From NCBI GenBank assembly GCA_003693905.1, contig RFLL01000303.1, positions 1 to 13,371 on the forward strand: a stretch of 13,371 bases of DNA, read 5' to 3'. Below the pieces are notes generated by a model, which saw nothing but the letters and a program-made list of their open reading frames with translations, made no database searches and was not told where the DNA came from. A program made the position numbers and the translations under genes. Source of the DNA: Alphaproteobacteria bacterium. Lineage in GTDB: Bacteria; Pseudomonadota; Alphaproteobacteria; Kiloniellales; J153. Positions 6,508 to 13,371 of this stretch are shown here, one piece after another (the first letter of the stretch is position 1; every line of letters starts with the position of its first letter).

Positions 6508-6566
6508 AAATGTCCTAATCGTTCGTGCGTAGGCTCAAAAAAAATCTTCCTGTGACAAATTTGTGC

Positions 6567-6595
6567 TTGCGTTTCGTTTCAGGACCTCTTATATA
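6567..6595 (+). promoter_or_regulatory. Predicted promoter of the small RNA gene
   Basis: TTGCGT (6567-6572), a 17-nt spacer and TATATA (6590-6595) form a plausible sigma-70-type promoter on the plus strand. The predicted start, about 7 nt downstream, falls at 6601-6603. That is exactly where the 5' stem of the hairpin at 6600-6649 begins. A perfect palindrome ACAAATTTGT (6555-6564) lies just upstream and is a possible operator. Confidence 0.5.
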
Positions 6596-6601
6596 TATTC
6601 A

Positions 6602-6743
6602 CGAACAGGGCGTCACGGTCATATTTCTCTTGGGCGTGGCCTGTTCGTGTAGGGAAGTATCCCGACTGAGAACTGCCCTTACACCGTATTGCACGCACAT
6701 CGCACTGACACTCCTCGGGGACCATCCGGTCCCCGTTTCTTTT
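6602..6743 (+). ncRNA. Candidate small RNA, about 142 nt, family not recognised
   Basis: A self-contained transcription unit can be read here: promoter at 6567-6595, 5' end near 6602, intrinsic terminator at 6716-6743. Near the 5' end, CACGAACAGG (6600-6609) is fully complementary to CCTGTTCGTG (6640-6649), a 10-bp stem, with an inner CACG/CGTG stem (6614-6617 with 6635-6638). A second small hairpin, GGGA-AGTA-TCCC, is at 6652-6663. An alternative pairing, GTGTAGGG (6647-6654) with CCCTTACAC (6676-6684) with one bulge, would compete with both. The stretch 6685-6715 is mostly unpaired and could be a target-binding region. It does not look like 6S, 4.5S, tmRNA or RNase P RNA. No plausible reading frame with a ribosome binding site lies inside it. 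It is transcribed divergently from hpd. Confidence 0.5.
6716..6743 (+). terminator. Rho-independent terminator of the candidate small RNA
   Basis: CGGGGACC (6716-6723), a 4-nt ATCC loop and GGTCCCCG (6728-6735) form a perfect 8-bp stem. The plus-strand tail TTTCTTTT (6736-6743) follows directly. This is the best intrinsic terminator in the window, and no protein gene ends before it on this strand. Confidence 0.8.
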
Positions 6744-7222
6744 GCCTGCCGACCAGGCGCGAATGCCTGCAAGGATCGTCTCCCCGGTCCCCATCCCATC
6801 CGGCAAGACGCCGCCGGTGCGACCCGGTCGGCGCCGGGGCCGGGAAGCGATCCCCGTGCGCGCCTGCGCCTTTCCCGCCCCCTGGCTGCCGCTGTCTGTT
6901 GCCTCTCAAGCCTGTCGAGACCCTCTTTCCGCACCTCTCCGTCTATGGCGGTAGGCGAGGCGGATTGCATGGTCAACCGAAAGCGCACACAAGACGCTTA
7001 TTCCCTGTGCAAGTGTGGCAATAATGACTCACCTGGACCGCGACGGACGCGCAACGCCAAGGCGTCGCCATCATCCTCACCTTTATGTGATGAGCTGTGT
7101 CCGTGTGACGAACCACTGCGCAGGGATCAGGATTTCATGCCCTACGTACTTTATATTCTTATGCTGCAATCATATGCATAGAATTACATTCTAATAGTGG
7201 GTTTTTTGTTCCCGGCAATCGA
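6744..7222. other. Intergenic region with no supported gene
   Basis: Roughly 480 bp between the small-RNA terminator and the promoter region of the binding-protein gene. Open frames on both strands lack ribosome binding sites and recognisable domains. GC content falls sharply after about 7140. A 6-bp dyad, TAGAAT-TAC-ATTCTA, is centred at 7186 and is followed by a short T-run at 7202-7207; it is too AT-rich to be a normal terminator. Confidence 0.5.
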
Positions 7223-7251
7223 TTGACTCGCATTTACACGAATTAAATGAC
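7223..7251 (+). promoter_or_regulatory. Possible promoter of the binding protein-chemoreceptor operon
   Basis: TTGACT (7223-7228) is a good -35 match. The -10 is poor: TAAATG at 7244-7249 (15-nt spacer) or AATGAC at 7246-7251 (17-nt spacer). The location in an AT-rich patch about 60 nt before the gene is suitable, but the call is weak. I see no clear flagellar sigma-28 promoter. Confidence 0.3.
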
Positions 7252-7309
7252 TGCGATGGTATGACGCTCCTTCGCACTTCTTTCGTACTGGATTGTGGAG
7301 GATCGTCTC

Positions 7310-8482
7310 ATGATACGCAGGGCTCCCCTTGCTCTGGCTGCCACGGCGTTCGTGCTGAGTGTGGCGACGTCGTCTTTTGCCGCCGACCCCGGCGTGTTCC
7401 CCGATCGTATCGTGCTCGGTCAGTCGGCTGCCTTCGAAGGACCGGCCAGCGCACTCGGTCAGGGAATGCGACTGGGCCTGCAGGCCGCCTTCAAAGAAGC
7501 CAACGATGCCGGCGGCGTCCATGGACGCAAGATCGAACTAATCACCTATGACGATGGCTACGAGCCGGACAAGGCCATCGCCAACACCAAGAAGCTGATC
7601 GAACAGGACCAGGTTTTCGCCCTGATCGGTGAGGTCGGCACGCCGACGTCGAAAGCCACGCAGCCGATTGCCACCGCCGCACAGGTGCCGTTCATCGGAC
7701 CGTTTACCGGCGCCGGCTTCCTGCGCAATCCCGAGCTGGTCAACGTCGTCAACGTCCGCGCCACTTATGACCAGGAAACCGAAGCCTGGATCGAACACCT
7801 GACCACCGACCTCGGAATCAAGAAGATCGCCATCCTGTATCAGGACGATTCCTTCGGCCGCGTCGGGCTGGCCGGGGTTCAGAAGGCGATGAAGAAACGC
7901 GGCATGAATCTGGTCGCCGAAGCGACTTATCCGCGCAACACCACGGCGGTCAAATCGGCGCTTCTGACGATCCGCAAGGCCGACCCGGAAGCGGTCGTCA
8001 TGGTCGGCGCCTACAAGCCGGTGGCCGAATTCATCAAGCTTGCCCACAAGATCAAGATGGACCCGGTGTTCGTCACGATCTCGTTCGTGGGCTCGAAGGC
8101 GCTGGCCAAGGAACTGGGTTCGGACGGAGCCGGCGTCGTGATCACGCAGGTCGTACCGTTCCCCGAAGACACGTCGATCCCGCTGGTCGCCGCCTATCAC
8201 AAGGCGCTGAAAGCCATCGACCCGCAGGCGGAACCCGGCTTCGTGTCGCTTGAAGGCTACATGGTCGGGCGTCTGTTCGTCGAAGCCCTGTCGAAGGCCG
8301 GGGCCGAGCCGACGCGCACCACCCTGCTGGACGCCGTCTATCAGACCGGCCGCTTCGATCTCGGCGGCGTCACCCTCAGCTACGGCCCCGGTGACAACCA
8401 GGGCATGGATCAGGTGTTCCTGTCGGTGATCGAGGCCGACGGAACCTTCAAGGCCGTGGATCGGTTGGGCGCAGGGAGCTGA
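7310..8482 (+). CDS. Periplasmic substrate-binding protein, branched-chain amino acid (LivK/Peripla_BP_6) type
   Basis: A 390-residue exported solute-binding protein. The signal peptide is clear: MIRR, a hydrophobic core to residue 19, and the cleavage context SSFA-AD (after Ala24). The mature part follows the type I binding-protein fold of the LivK family. It opens with [20 protein letters not shown] and continues with [32 protein letters not shown] and [16 protein letters not shown] (second lobe). The start is the ATG at 7310 with GGAGG 8 nt upstream; an in-frame GTG at 7295 overlaps that Shine-Dalgarno and is unlikely. Only 55 nt, AT-rich and without a terminator, separate it from the chemoreceptor gene. 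No permease or ATPase gene follows, unlike normal liv operons. It may therefore deliver its ligand to the receptor rather than, or as well as, to a transporter elsewhere. The ligand cannot be read from the sequence. Confidence 0.9.
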   Translation: MIRRAPLALAATAFVLSVATSSFAADPGVFPDRIVLGQSAAFEGPASALGQGMRLGLQAAFKEANDAGGVHGRKIELITYDDGYEPDKAIANTKKLIEQDQVFALIGEVGTPTSKATQPIATAAQVPFIGPFTGAGFLRNPELVNVVNVRATYDQETEAWIEHLTTDLGIKKIAILYQDDSFGRVGLAGVQKAMKKRGMNLVAEATYPRNTTAVKSALLTIRKADPEAVVMVGAYKPVAEFIKLAHKIKMDPVFVTISFVGSKALAKELGSDGAGVVITQVVPFPEDTSIPLVAAYHKALKAIDPQAEPGFVSLEGYMVGRLFVEALSKAGAEPTRTTLLDAVYQTGRFDLGGVTLSYGPGDNQGMDQVFLSVIEADGTFKAVDRLGAGS

Positions 8483-8537
8483 GGAAGACAGAAAAACAAT
8501 AAAAACAATAACATACGCTTTTGACAGAGGGACAGCC

Positions 8538-11171
8538 ATGAAAATCAACGCATTCACCTCTGCCGCGAAGGCTCGCGTCGCGGGAGACAAATCCGGCGTC
8601 AGAAAGAAGGCGCTCAGCATCCGCGCCAAACTGTTCATGGCCTTTGGCGCAACCGCCTTCATGACCGTCACGGTCGGTGGCGTTGCATGGCTGTCCTTCG
8701 AGCGTATCGGCGGCAATCTGACCGACATTACCGGGCGCGTCGTTCCGGTGATGAAATCGGCCCTGGAGGTGGCGGCGGAAACCGCACGGCTGAGCGCCGT
8801 TACGCCGACCCTGCAGGCGGCACAAACCCATGACGAACGCACCGCCGCACAGACCCAGCTGACCGCGTCCCGGCAGAACCTGGAACGGTTGATCAAGGAC
8901 CTCGGAACACGCCTTGGCACCGAGGCCCGCGATCAGATTCTGAAGCTGGACGAGAAGCTCGATGAGCTCTCGGGCGACTTCGAAAAACTTGATCAGGCCG
9001 TTGCGCAAGGCATTGATCTGAGTGCACGACGCATGGAGCTCGTCGAACAGGTCGGCAAGATACACACCGGTCTTCTCAACGAGCTGGCACCGAAGATAGA
9101 TGACGCATCCTTCACTCTGGTCATCACCGCCGAGGACGTCACCCAGACCAGCAGTCGGTCGATCCGCGACCTGACCGAGCGCCAGATCGCGACACTTCGC
9201 TCCGCACTGGAAATCAAGGCCGAGATCAACTCTATTTTCGGACTCTATACACAGGTCGCATTCGTTTCCGACCCTGCGTTCCTGCCGCCCCTGATCGAAC
9301 AGTATGCCGCGGCGACAAAGCGCATCGCGGCCATGATCCCCAATCTCCCCCAGACGCCCGTCGCTCAGCGCGTCGTACAACTGACACAGCGTCTGATCGA
9401 TTATGGCGCCGGTGAGGAATCTCTGTTCACCCTTCGTCGCAACGAGTTGACAAATACTGCAACCTCGGCCCGCGAAGCGCGACACAAGATATCGAACGAC
9501 ATTCTGGCCGTGCACGATCAGCTTTCGGCGGCCTTGGCGCAGCTCGTCGATGACGCCAATTTCGACCTGATCATCGGAACCGACGATGCAATCCAGAATA
9601 GCGCCACCGCGATCCAGACCCTCATGGACAAGGACGTGGCAAACTTGCGTGCAATGCTGTCGCTTCAGGCCGAAGCCAACCTGCTCGCCGGGCTGCTGGC
9701 CAGCGCAGCCAACGAGACCACGCTTGCCCTGCTGCAACCGCTCAAAGAGCGTCTGACGGCGACATCGAAGCGTCTTGCACAGAATGTTGCCGCGCTTCCC
9801 GAAGGCGATGAATTCGAGACCATCAAGACGGCCACCGCAGCGCTGCTCGCGTTCACGGCCGGTGACATGAATATTCTGTCACTGCGAACGGACGAATTGT
9901 CCCTGAATGCGCAGGCGGCGGATCTGGTGGCCGATGCACGTGAAGATTCGGCCGATTTGCAGAAACTCGTCCAGGCCTTCGTCGGTCAGAGCGATTCGGC
10001 CATGAAGGCTGCCGTTCAGGAGAGCGAAGACATCATCCATATCAGCAGCCAGATCATGCTGGTCGTGGTCGGGGTCAGCATCGTCGGGGCAATACTCCTG
10101 AGCTGGCTTTATGTCGGACGCGCGGTCATCCATCGCCTGACCGGAGTCGCCTACGCGATGCAGGAAATCAGCAGCGGACATCTGCGCGCCGAAATTCCGA
10201 TCGACGGCAATGACGAAATCACCCGCATCGCCGAGGCCCTGGTCGTCTTCCGCGACAATGCGCTGGAACTCGAAGAAAGTCGCAAACGCACGGAAGAAGA
10301 ACGGGAACGCGCGGCACGGGAACGTCGCGAGCTGATGCTCGAGCTGGCCCGGAATTTCGAAACCGAGGTCGGCGATGTGGTCGAGACCGTCACCGGATCT
10401 TCGCTCGAATTGAAAGAATCCGCCCAGACCATGGCCAGCATTGCGGAGCAGACCCGGAACCGGGCATCGGCGGTTTCCGCGGCCACGCAGAACGCCGCCA
10501 GCGCCGTTCAAAGCGTCGGGTCCGCGGCCGAGGAGCTGTCCAGTTCCATCGGCGAGATCAGTTGCCAGGTTTCGGAATCGACCAAGATCGCGCAGCAGGC
10601 GGTCGAAACCGCAAAGCGCACGACGGCGGCGATCGGAGACCTCGTCGAAGCCGCCCAGCAGGTCGGTGAAGTGGTCGAGATGATCCGGGATATCGCCGAT
10701 CAGACCAACCTGCTGGCTCTCAACGCCACCATCGAGGCGGCGCGGGCCGGCGATGCCGGCAAGGGCTTTGCCGTGGTCGCTTCGGAAGTCAAGAACCTCG
10801 CCAACCAGACCGGCAAGGCAACGGAGCAGGTGGCGGCGCAGATCGCAGCCATTCAGACCCGGACCGGAGAAGCCGCCCAGACGATGGAAGAAATTGCGAA
10901 GGTCATCACCGAAATCGACCAGATCGCGACGACCATCGCCTCGGCCGTGGAAGAACAGAATGCGGCGACCGCGGAAATCGCCCGCAACGCGCAGCAGGCC
11001 GGCACCTCGACCGAGCAGGTTTCCAATACCATCGCAGAGGTCAGCCAGGCGGCGAACATGTCGGGCCAGACCGCCGAATCCCTCCTTGCCGCCGCCAACG
11101 GCCTGTCCGAACAAAGCAATCGGCTGCGGACCCAGGTCGCGCGGTTCCTGGAACAGGTACGTGCGGCATAG
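8538..11171 (+). CDS. Methyl-accepting chemotaxis protein with large duplicated helical periplasmic sensor
   Basis: An 877-residue transmembrane chemoreceptor that would signal to CheA/CheW. In order: basic N-terminus (1-30), TM1 (about 32-54), a very large all-helical periplasmic region (about 55-504), TM2 (about 506-527), a HAMP domain (about 528-580) and the coiled-coil signalling domain (about 610-870). The hairpin tip [20 protein letters not shown] (718-737) is canonical and is followed by [16 protein letters not shown]. The periplasmic region contains an internal repeat: residues 169-304 align with 315-454. About 20 of 54 positions are identical in the core (183-236 versus 335-388), and both copies end in an S/T-L-R-x-x-E-L motif. 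This resembles the nested helical sensor of TorS, which reads out a periplasmic binding protein. GAGGG lies about 7 nt before the ATG. There is no C-terminal CheR-tethering pentapeptide (it ends FLEQVRAA). Receptor class is certain; the sensor homology is my inference. Confidence 0.95.
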   Translation: MKINAFTSAAKARVAGDKSGVRKKALSIRAKLFMAFGATAFMTVTVGGVAWLSFERIGGNLTDITGRVVPVMKSALEVAAETARLSAVTPTLQAAQTHDERTAAQTQLTASRQNLERLIKDLGTRLGTEARDQILKLDEKLDELSGDFEKLDQAVAQGIDLSARRMELVEQVGKIHTGLLNELAPKIDDASFTLVITAEDVTQTSSRSIRDLTERQIATLRSALEIKAEINSIFGLYTQVAFVSDPAFLPPLIEQYAAATKRIAAMIPNLPQTPVAQRVVQLTQRLIDYGAGEESLFTLRRNELTNTATSAREARHKISNDILAVHDQLSAALAQLVDDANFDLIIGTDDAIQNSATAIQTLMDKDVANLRAMLSLQAEANLLAGLLASAANETTLALLQPLKERLTATSKRLAQNVAALPEGDEFETIKTATAALLAFTAGDMNILSLRTDELSLNAQAADLVADAREDSADLQKLVQAFVGQSDSAMKAAVQESEDIIHISSQIMLVVVGVSIVGAILLSWLYVGRAVIHRLTGVAYAMQEISSGHLRAEIPIDGNDEITRIAEALVVFRDNALELEESRKRTEEERERAARERRELMLELARNFETEVGDVVETVTGSSLELKESAQTMASIAEQTRNRASAVSAATQNAASAVQSVGSAAEELSSSIGEISCQVSESTKIAQQAVETAKRTTAAIGDLVEAAQQVGEVVEMIRDIADQTNLLALNATIEAARAGDAGKGFAVVASEVKNLANQTGKATEQVAAQIAAIQTRTGEAAQTMEEIAKVITEIDQIATTIASAVEEQNAATAEIARNAQQAGTSTEQVSNTIAEVSQAANMSGQTAESLLAAANGLSEQSNRLRTQVARFLEQVRAA

Positions 11172-11190
11172 ACGCCACACAGGGAGACGT

Positions 11191-11240
11191 AAAGCGCGGG
11201 CCAGCATAAAGACTGCATCCGGCAGGAAAAAACGCGCTTT
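11191..11240. repeat. 8-bp inverted repeat after the chemoreceptor gene
   Basis: AAAGCGCG (11191-11198) and CGCGCTTT (11233-11240) are exact reverse complements separated by 34 nt, starting 20 nt after the chemoreceptor stop codon. The long loop and the absence of a T-run beyond TTT make it a weak terminator; it may stabilise the transcript end. Confidence 0.4.
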
Positions 11241-11261
11241 GCCGATCCGCGCCCGGCAGAT

Positions 11262-11290
11262 AGGGTAAGCCGGCCTTCCGGGCTTTCCCT
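11262..11290. other. Imperfect GC-rich hairpin between chemoreceptor and EF-hand genes
   Basis: AGGG (11262-11265) pairs with CCCT (11287-11290), AAGCC (11267-11271) with GGCTT (11281-11285), and GG with CC around a CCTT loop. There is one T-T mismatch and one bulged G. It could end transcription of the binding protein-chemoreceptor unit, although no T-run follows on either strand. Confidence 0.4.
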
Positions 11291-11328
11291 GTTCACCGCC
11301 CGGATCTGTTCGGGTTCTTCATGTCGTG

Positions 11329-11358
11329 ATGAAAACGGGCGCAATGAAAACGGGCGCA
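11329..11358 (+). repeat. Perfect 15-bp tandem duplication containing the start codon
   Basis: ATGAAAACGGGCGCA occurs twice in a row (11329-11343 and 11344-11358), so the EF-hand protein would begin MKTGAMKTGA. Both ATGs are in frame with each other and with the gene, and neither has a recognisable Shine-Dalgarno. Confidence 0.95.
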
Positions 11359-11937
11359 TCGGTTGTCGGACATGTGCGGATGTGCGCGGCTCTCGTCGCC
11401 ATCGTCGCGGGTGCCTCGGCATTTCCAGCATCTCCGGCACTCCCGGCTTCATCCGCAGCCACGCAGTCCGCCGCGCCCCCGACGCCCGAAGTGCGCGCCT
11501 TCGACGCCTTCATTCGCACAAGCGCCCCGATCTGCCTGCGCGCACCGGCGGCGCACTGCATCAAGGTGGGCTGGCGCTTTGCCGACCGCAACCGCGACAA
11601 CCGCCTGAGCGCGGCCGAGCTGGATGCCGTACGCACCGCTGTGAAAGCGTGGAGCGCGTGGCCCGGCAACGGCATGAGCAGATCGCAGCGGCGCAGTGTT
11701 CTGCTCGGCCTTATGGTTGCCGAGGCGATCGGCGCGGCGCGTCTGATCGGCCTCTACGACGAAGACGCCGACGGCCATCTCAGCCGCGCTGAACTGATGC
11801 GCGACATTCGCTTGGACCGGCGCCCGCTCGGGCGCATCCTGCAGGACCCGCGGGCCGTCGACTGGGACCGGCTGCGTGCCCGCCTCGGTGCACTTGCCCC
11901 GGCGCTGGGTACGCTTGCGCCCACCCCGACGGAATAG
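11329..11937 (+). CDS. Secreted EF-hand calcium-binding protein
   Basis: A protein of 202 residues from the first ATG of the duplicated start. A signal peptide is likely: a basic stretch up to Arg17, the hydrophobic core CAALVAIVAGASA, and possible cleavage near residue 31. An Ala/Pro-rich linker follows. Two canonical EF-hand loops are present: DRNRDNRLSAAE (residues 86-97) and DEDADGHLSRAE (144-155), both with acidic or oxygen-bearing ligands at 1, 3, 5 and 9 and Glu at 12. Two cysteines (69 and 77) precede the first loop and could form a disulfide in the periplasm. The start is uncertain because two in-frame ATGs (11329, 11344) lie in a perfect 15-bp repeat; a GTG at 11326 and an ATG at 11380 are also possible. 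It ends 12 bp from the convergent dppF-like gene. Calcium binding is well supported; partner and role are unknown. Confidence 0.8.
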   Translation: MKTGAMKTGASVVGHVRMCAALVAIVAGASAFPASPALPASSAATQSAAPPTPEVRAFDAFIRTSAPICLRAPAAHCIKVGWRFADRNRDNRLSAAELDAVRTAVKAWSAWPGNGMSRSQRRSVLLGLMVAEAIGAARLIGLYDEDADGHLSRAELMRDIRLDRRPLGRILQDPRAVDWDRLRARLGALAPALGTLAPTPTE

Positions 11938-11949
11938 GAAAGCCCTGTC

Positions 11950-12969
11950 CTACACGGCCGATGCGTGGTCCCGGGTGCGCACCGCTGCCGTGCCGGCGGC
12001 GATTGCTTCGGCATGGTGACAGGCGACAAGACGACCATCGAACGAACGCGCCGCCGGACGCTCGCGGCCACAGATGTCGGTGGCGAACAGGCAGCGGCGG
12101 TGAAAGGCGCATCCCGGCGGCGGATCAAGCGGCGACGGCAATTCGCCCTTCAGGGGAATGCGCTTGCGCCGCCGGGTCGGATCGACGGCCGGCGTGCTGG
12201 CCAGCAGGGCCTGGGTATAAGGATGACGGGGCGCGGCAAAGATCGACGCCGCGGCCCCCTGTTCCACCGGCCGGCCCAGGTACATGACCATGACCTCGTC
12301 GGCGATGTGGCGGACCACGCTGAGGTCATGAGAAATGAACAGATAGGCGAGATCGAATTCTTCCTGCAGATCCATCAGCAGATTCAGCACCTGGGCCCGG
12401 ATCGAAACGTCCAGGGCCGAGACCGGCTCGTCGGCAACGAGAATGCGCGGGCGCAGCATCAGCGCCCGGGCGATGGCGATCCTCTGACGCTGCCCGCCTG
12501 AAAACATGTGCGGATAGCGGGCATAGTATTCCGGCCGCAGCCCGACCTTGGCCATCATCGCTTCGGCCCGCGCGCGGCGCTCGGCGGCGCTCAGCCGGGT
12601 GTTGATGACCAGCGGTTCTTCCAGGATCGTACCCACCTTCTTGCGCGGATTGAGCGATCCGTAAGGATCCTGAAACACGATCTGGACCGCCTGACGCAAC
12701 GCCTTGCGACGCGCGCGGTCGGCGGTGGTCACGTCCTGCCCGTCGATCAGCAACCGGCCGCTGGTCGGCGGCTCGATCAGGGTGATCAGGCGGGCCAGGG
12801 TCGACTTGCCACACCCCGATTCGCCGACACAGGCCAATGTGCGCCCGCGCGCCAGGGTGAAGCTGGCCCCGGTCAGCGCCTGAACCGTCGCATGGCCGCC
12901 GATTAATCCGCGCCGGACCCGGTAATGACGTACCAGATTTTGCGCCTCGAGAACGACTTCACCGGTCAT
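11950..12969 (-). CDS. dppF: Dipeptide/oligopeptide ABC transporter ATP-binding protein (DppF/OppF type)
   Basis: A 339-residue cytoplasmic ATPase that would power a peptide (or nickel/glutathione-type) importer together with a DppD-type partner. Motifs in order: Walker [10 protein letters not shown] (49-57), Q-loop at Gln100 ([12 protein letters not shown]), signature SGGQRQR (157-163), Walker B ILVADEP (176-182), and switch His214 in FISHDL. The oligopeptide-family C-terminus follows (RHPYTQALL, then [13 protein letters not shown]). Four cysteines (287, 293, 300, 317) form C-x5-C-x6-C-x16-C. The ATG at 12969 is chosen because GGGGGAGG lies about 6 nt upstream and the conserved domain starts there. 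It overlaps the upstream gene's stop as ATGA. The frame is open for 63 codons further upstream, but that is shadow of the neighbouring gene. Exact substrate cannot be told without the binding protein and permeases. Confidence 0.92.
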   Translation of the reverse strand: MTGEVVLEAQNLVRHYRVRRGLIGGHATVQALTGASFTLARGRTLACVGESGCGKSTLARLITLIEPPTSGRLLIDGQDVTTADRARRKALRQAVQIVFQDPYGSLNPRKKVGTILEEPLVINTRLSAAERRARAEAMMAKVGLRPEYYARYPHMFSGGQRQRIAIARALMLRPRILVADEPVSALDVSIRAQVLNLLMDLQEEFDLAYLFISHDLSVVRHIADEVMVMYLGRPVEQGAAASIFAAPRHPYTQALLASTPAVDPTRRRKRIPLKGELPSPLDPPPGCAFHRRCLFATDICGRERPAARSFDGRLVACHHAEAIAAGTAAVRTRDHASAV

Positions 12970-13371
12970 GACGGGCCTCCCCCGGGCGCCGGTTCGCGTG
13001 CCGCAGCACCGCTTCCGGCAGCAGGCGGCGGCGCGGCGTCGCCGGCACCGCCGAGCGGATAGAAGCAGCGCACGGCGCCGGTCGCATCGGGAACAAGGGC
13101 CGGCCGCTCGGCGTGACAGCGATCGTCGGCATGACGGCACCGCGGCGCAAACAGACACCCGGCAGGCCGGTCGAGGGCGCCGGGCACGACGCCGGGAATG
13201 GTCGCCAGGCGGCGACGGCTGGTGCTGCGTTCCGGCAGGGCATCGAGTAGCGCCGCTGTATAGGGATGGCGCGGGCGCGAAAACAGAAGATCGACACCGC
13301 GTTCCTCGACCTGCTGGCCGGCGTACATGACCGTCACCCGCTGCGCCGTTTCGGCAACCACACCCATGTCA
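12966..13371 (-). CDS. dppD: Dipeptide/oligopeptide ABC transporter ATP-binding protein (DppD type), C-terminal part
   Basis: The last 134 residues of an ATP-binding subunit cut by the right edge of the window. The visible part starts after the switch-histidine region with [20 protein letters not shown] and carries the oligopeptide-transporter C-terminal signature [15 protein letters not shown]. Then come the four cysteines of [12 protein letters not shown] and VRCFYP. Their spacing, C-x5-C-x6-C-x16-C, is identical to that of the neighbouring DppF-type protein. The extreme C-terminus is a Gly/Ala/Pro-rich tail. The stop codon overlaps the start of the next gene by 4 bp, so the two ATPases are probably made in a coupled way to form a heterodimer. 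Walker motifs lie outside the window. Confidence 0.9.
   Translation of the reverse strand, partial: DMGVVAETAQRVTVMYAGQQVEERGVDLLFSRPRHPYTAALLDALPERSTSRRRLATIPGVVPGALDRPAGCLFAPRCRHADDRCHAERPALVPDATGAVRCFYPLGGAGDAAPPPAAGSGAAAREPAPGGGPS

Noticed and set aside
6602..6743. Identification of the small RNA as 6S RNA
   Set aside because: 6S RNA closes with pairing between its 5' and 3' ends around a central bubble. Here the 5' end forms its own local stem and the 3' end is a separate terminator.
6525..7181. 218-residue plus-strand open frame across the intergenic region
   Set aside because: It runs through the predicted small-RNA promoter, stems and terminator. It has no Shine-Dalgarno or domain, and its composition is unlike the real genes.
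7024..7193. Short plus-strand ATG frame (about 56 codons) before the binding-protein gene
   Set aside because: No ribosome binding site, no domain, and codon use unlike neighbouring genes.
7179..7207. Terminator at the AT-rich dyad TAGAAT-TAC-ATTCTA followed by a T-run
   Set aside because: The stem is almost all A-T, the loop is 3 nt, and the T-run is separated from the stem by 8 nt. No gene or transcript is known to end there.
8448..11207. Long minus-strand frames opposite the chemoreceptor gene
   Set aside because: They are shadows of a clear chemoreceptor coding sequence, with no domain or ribosome binding site.
12970..13158. 63-codon upstream extension of the dppF-like frame
   Set aside because: It is an Arg/Cys-rich shadow of the overlapping dppD-like gene. 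The ATG at 12969 has a strong Shine-Dalgarno and the usual ATGA overlap.

Overview
The window is high-GC DNA from a free-living, motile proteobacterium. The GC content, the codon use, a large chemoreceptor with a helical periplasmic sensor and the homogentisate pathway genes all suggest an alphaproteobacterium, possibly of the Rhodospirillales. The sequence alone does not fix genus or family. I found no insertion sequence, integrase, CRISPR array, tRNA or rRNA, so this looks like ordinary chromosome with some unusual regulatory DNA.

Positions 1-880, minus strand: the N-terminus of a Na+/phosphate cotransporter (TTG start, cut by the window edge) with a Pho-box-like double repeat about 200 bp upstream, then a single-domain rhodanese. 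The rhodanese leader carries a 14-bp tandem repeat array.

Positions 1074-6102, minus strand: a tightly packed operon for aromatic amino acid breakdown, in transcription order hpd, phhA, hmgA-like, fah-like, then a LOG-family gene. Spacings are 3 nt, an ATGA overlap, 9 nt and a second ATGA overlap. Phenylalanine is hydroxylated to tyrosine, 4-hydroxyphenylpyruvate is converted to homogentisate, the ring is opened, and a fumarylacetoacetate-hydrolase-type enzyme finishes the route. A maleylacetoacetate isomerase and a tyrosine aminotransferase are not in the window. A good promoter (TTGTTA-N17-TATAGT) with a 10-bp palindrome over the predicted start site lies upstream of hpd.

Positions 6103-7309: a 1.2-kb stretch without a convincing protein gene. 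It contains an AT-rich block with nested inverted repeats and, on the plus strand, what looks like a complete small-RNA gene of about 142 nt. That gene has a promoter, a 5' stem-loop, and an 8-bp terminator stem with a T-rich tail. I do not recognise it as a known RNA family.

Positions 7310-11171, plus strand: a secreted branched-chain-amino-acid-type substrate-binding protein followed after 55 nt by an 877-residue methyl-accepting chemotaxis protein. The receptor's roughly 450-residue periplasmic region contains a clear internal duplication. No ABC permease or ATPase accompanies the binding protein, so the pair may work as a binding-protein-dependent chemosensor, comparable in logic to TorT/TorS.

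Positions 11329-13371: a secreted protein with two EF-hands whose start codon sits in a perfect 15-bp tandem duplication. It is convergent with the end of a dipeptide/oligopeptide ABC transporter operon (dppF-like complete, dppD-like partial, minus strand). The two ATPases have identical C-terminal four-cysteine spacing.
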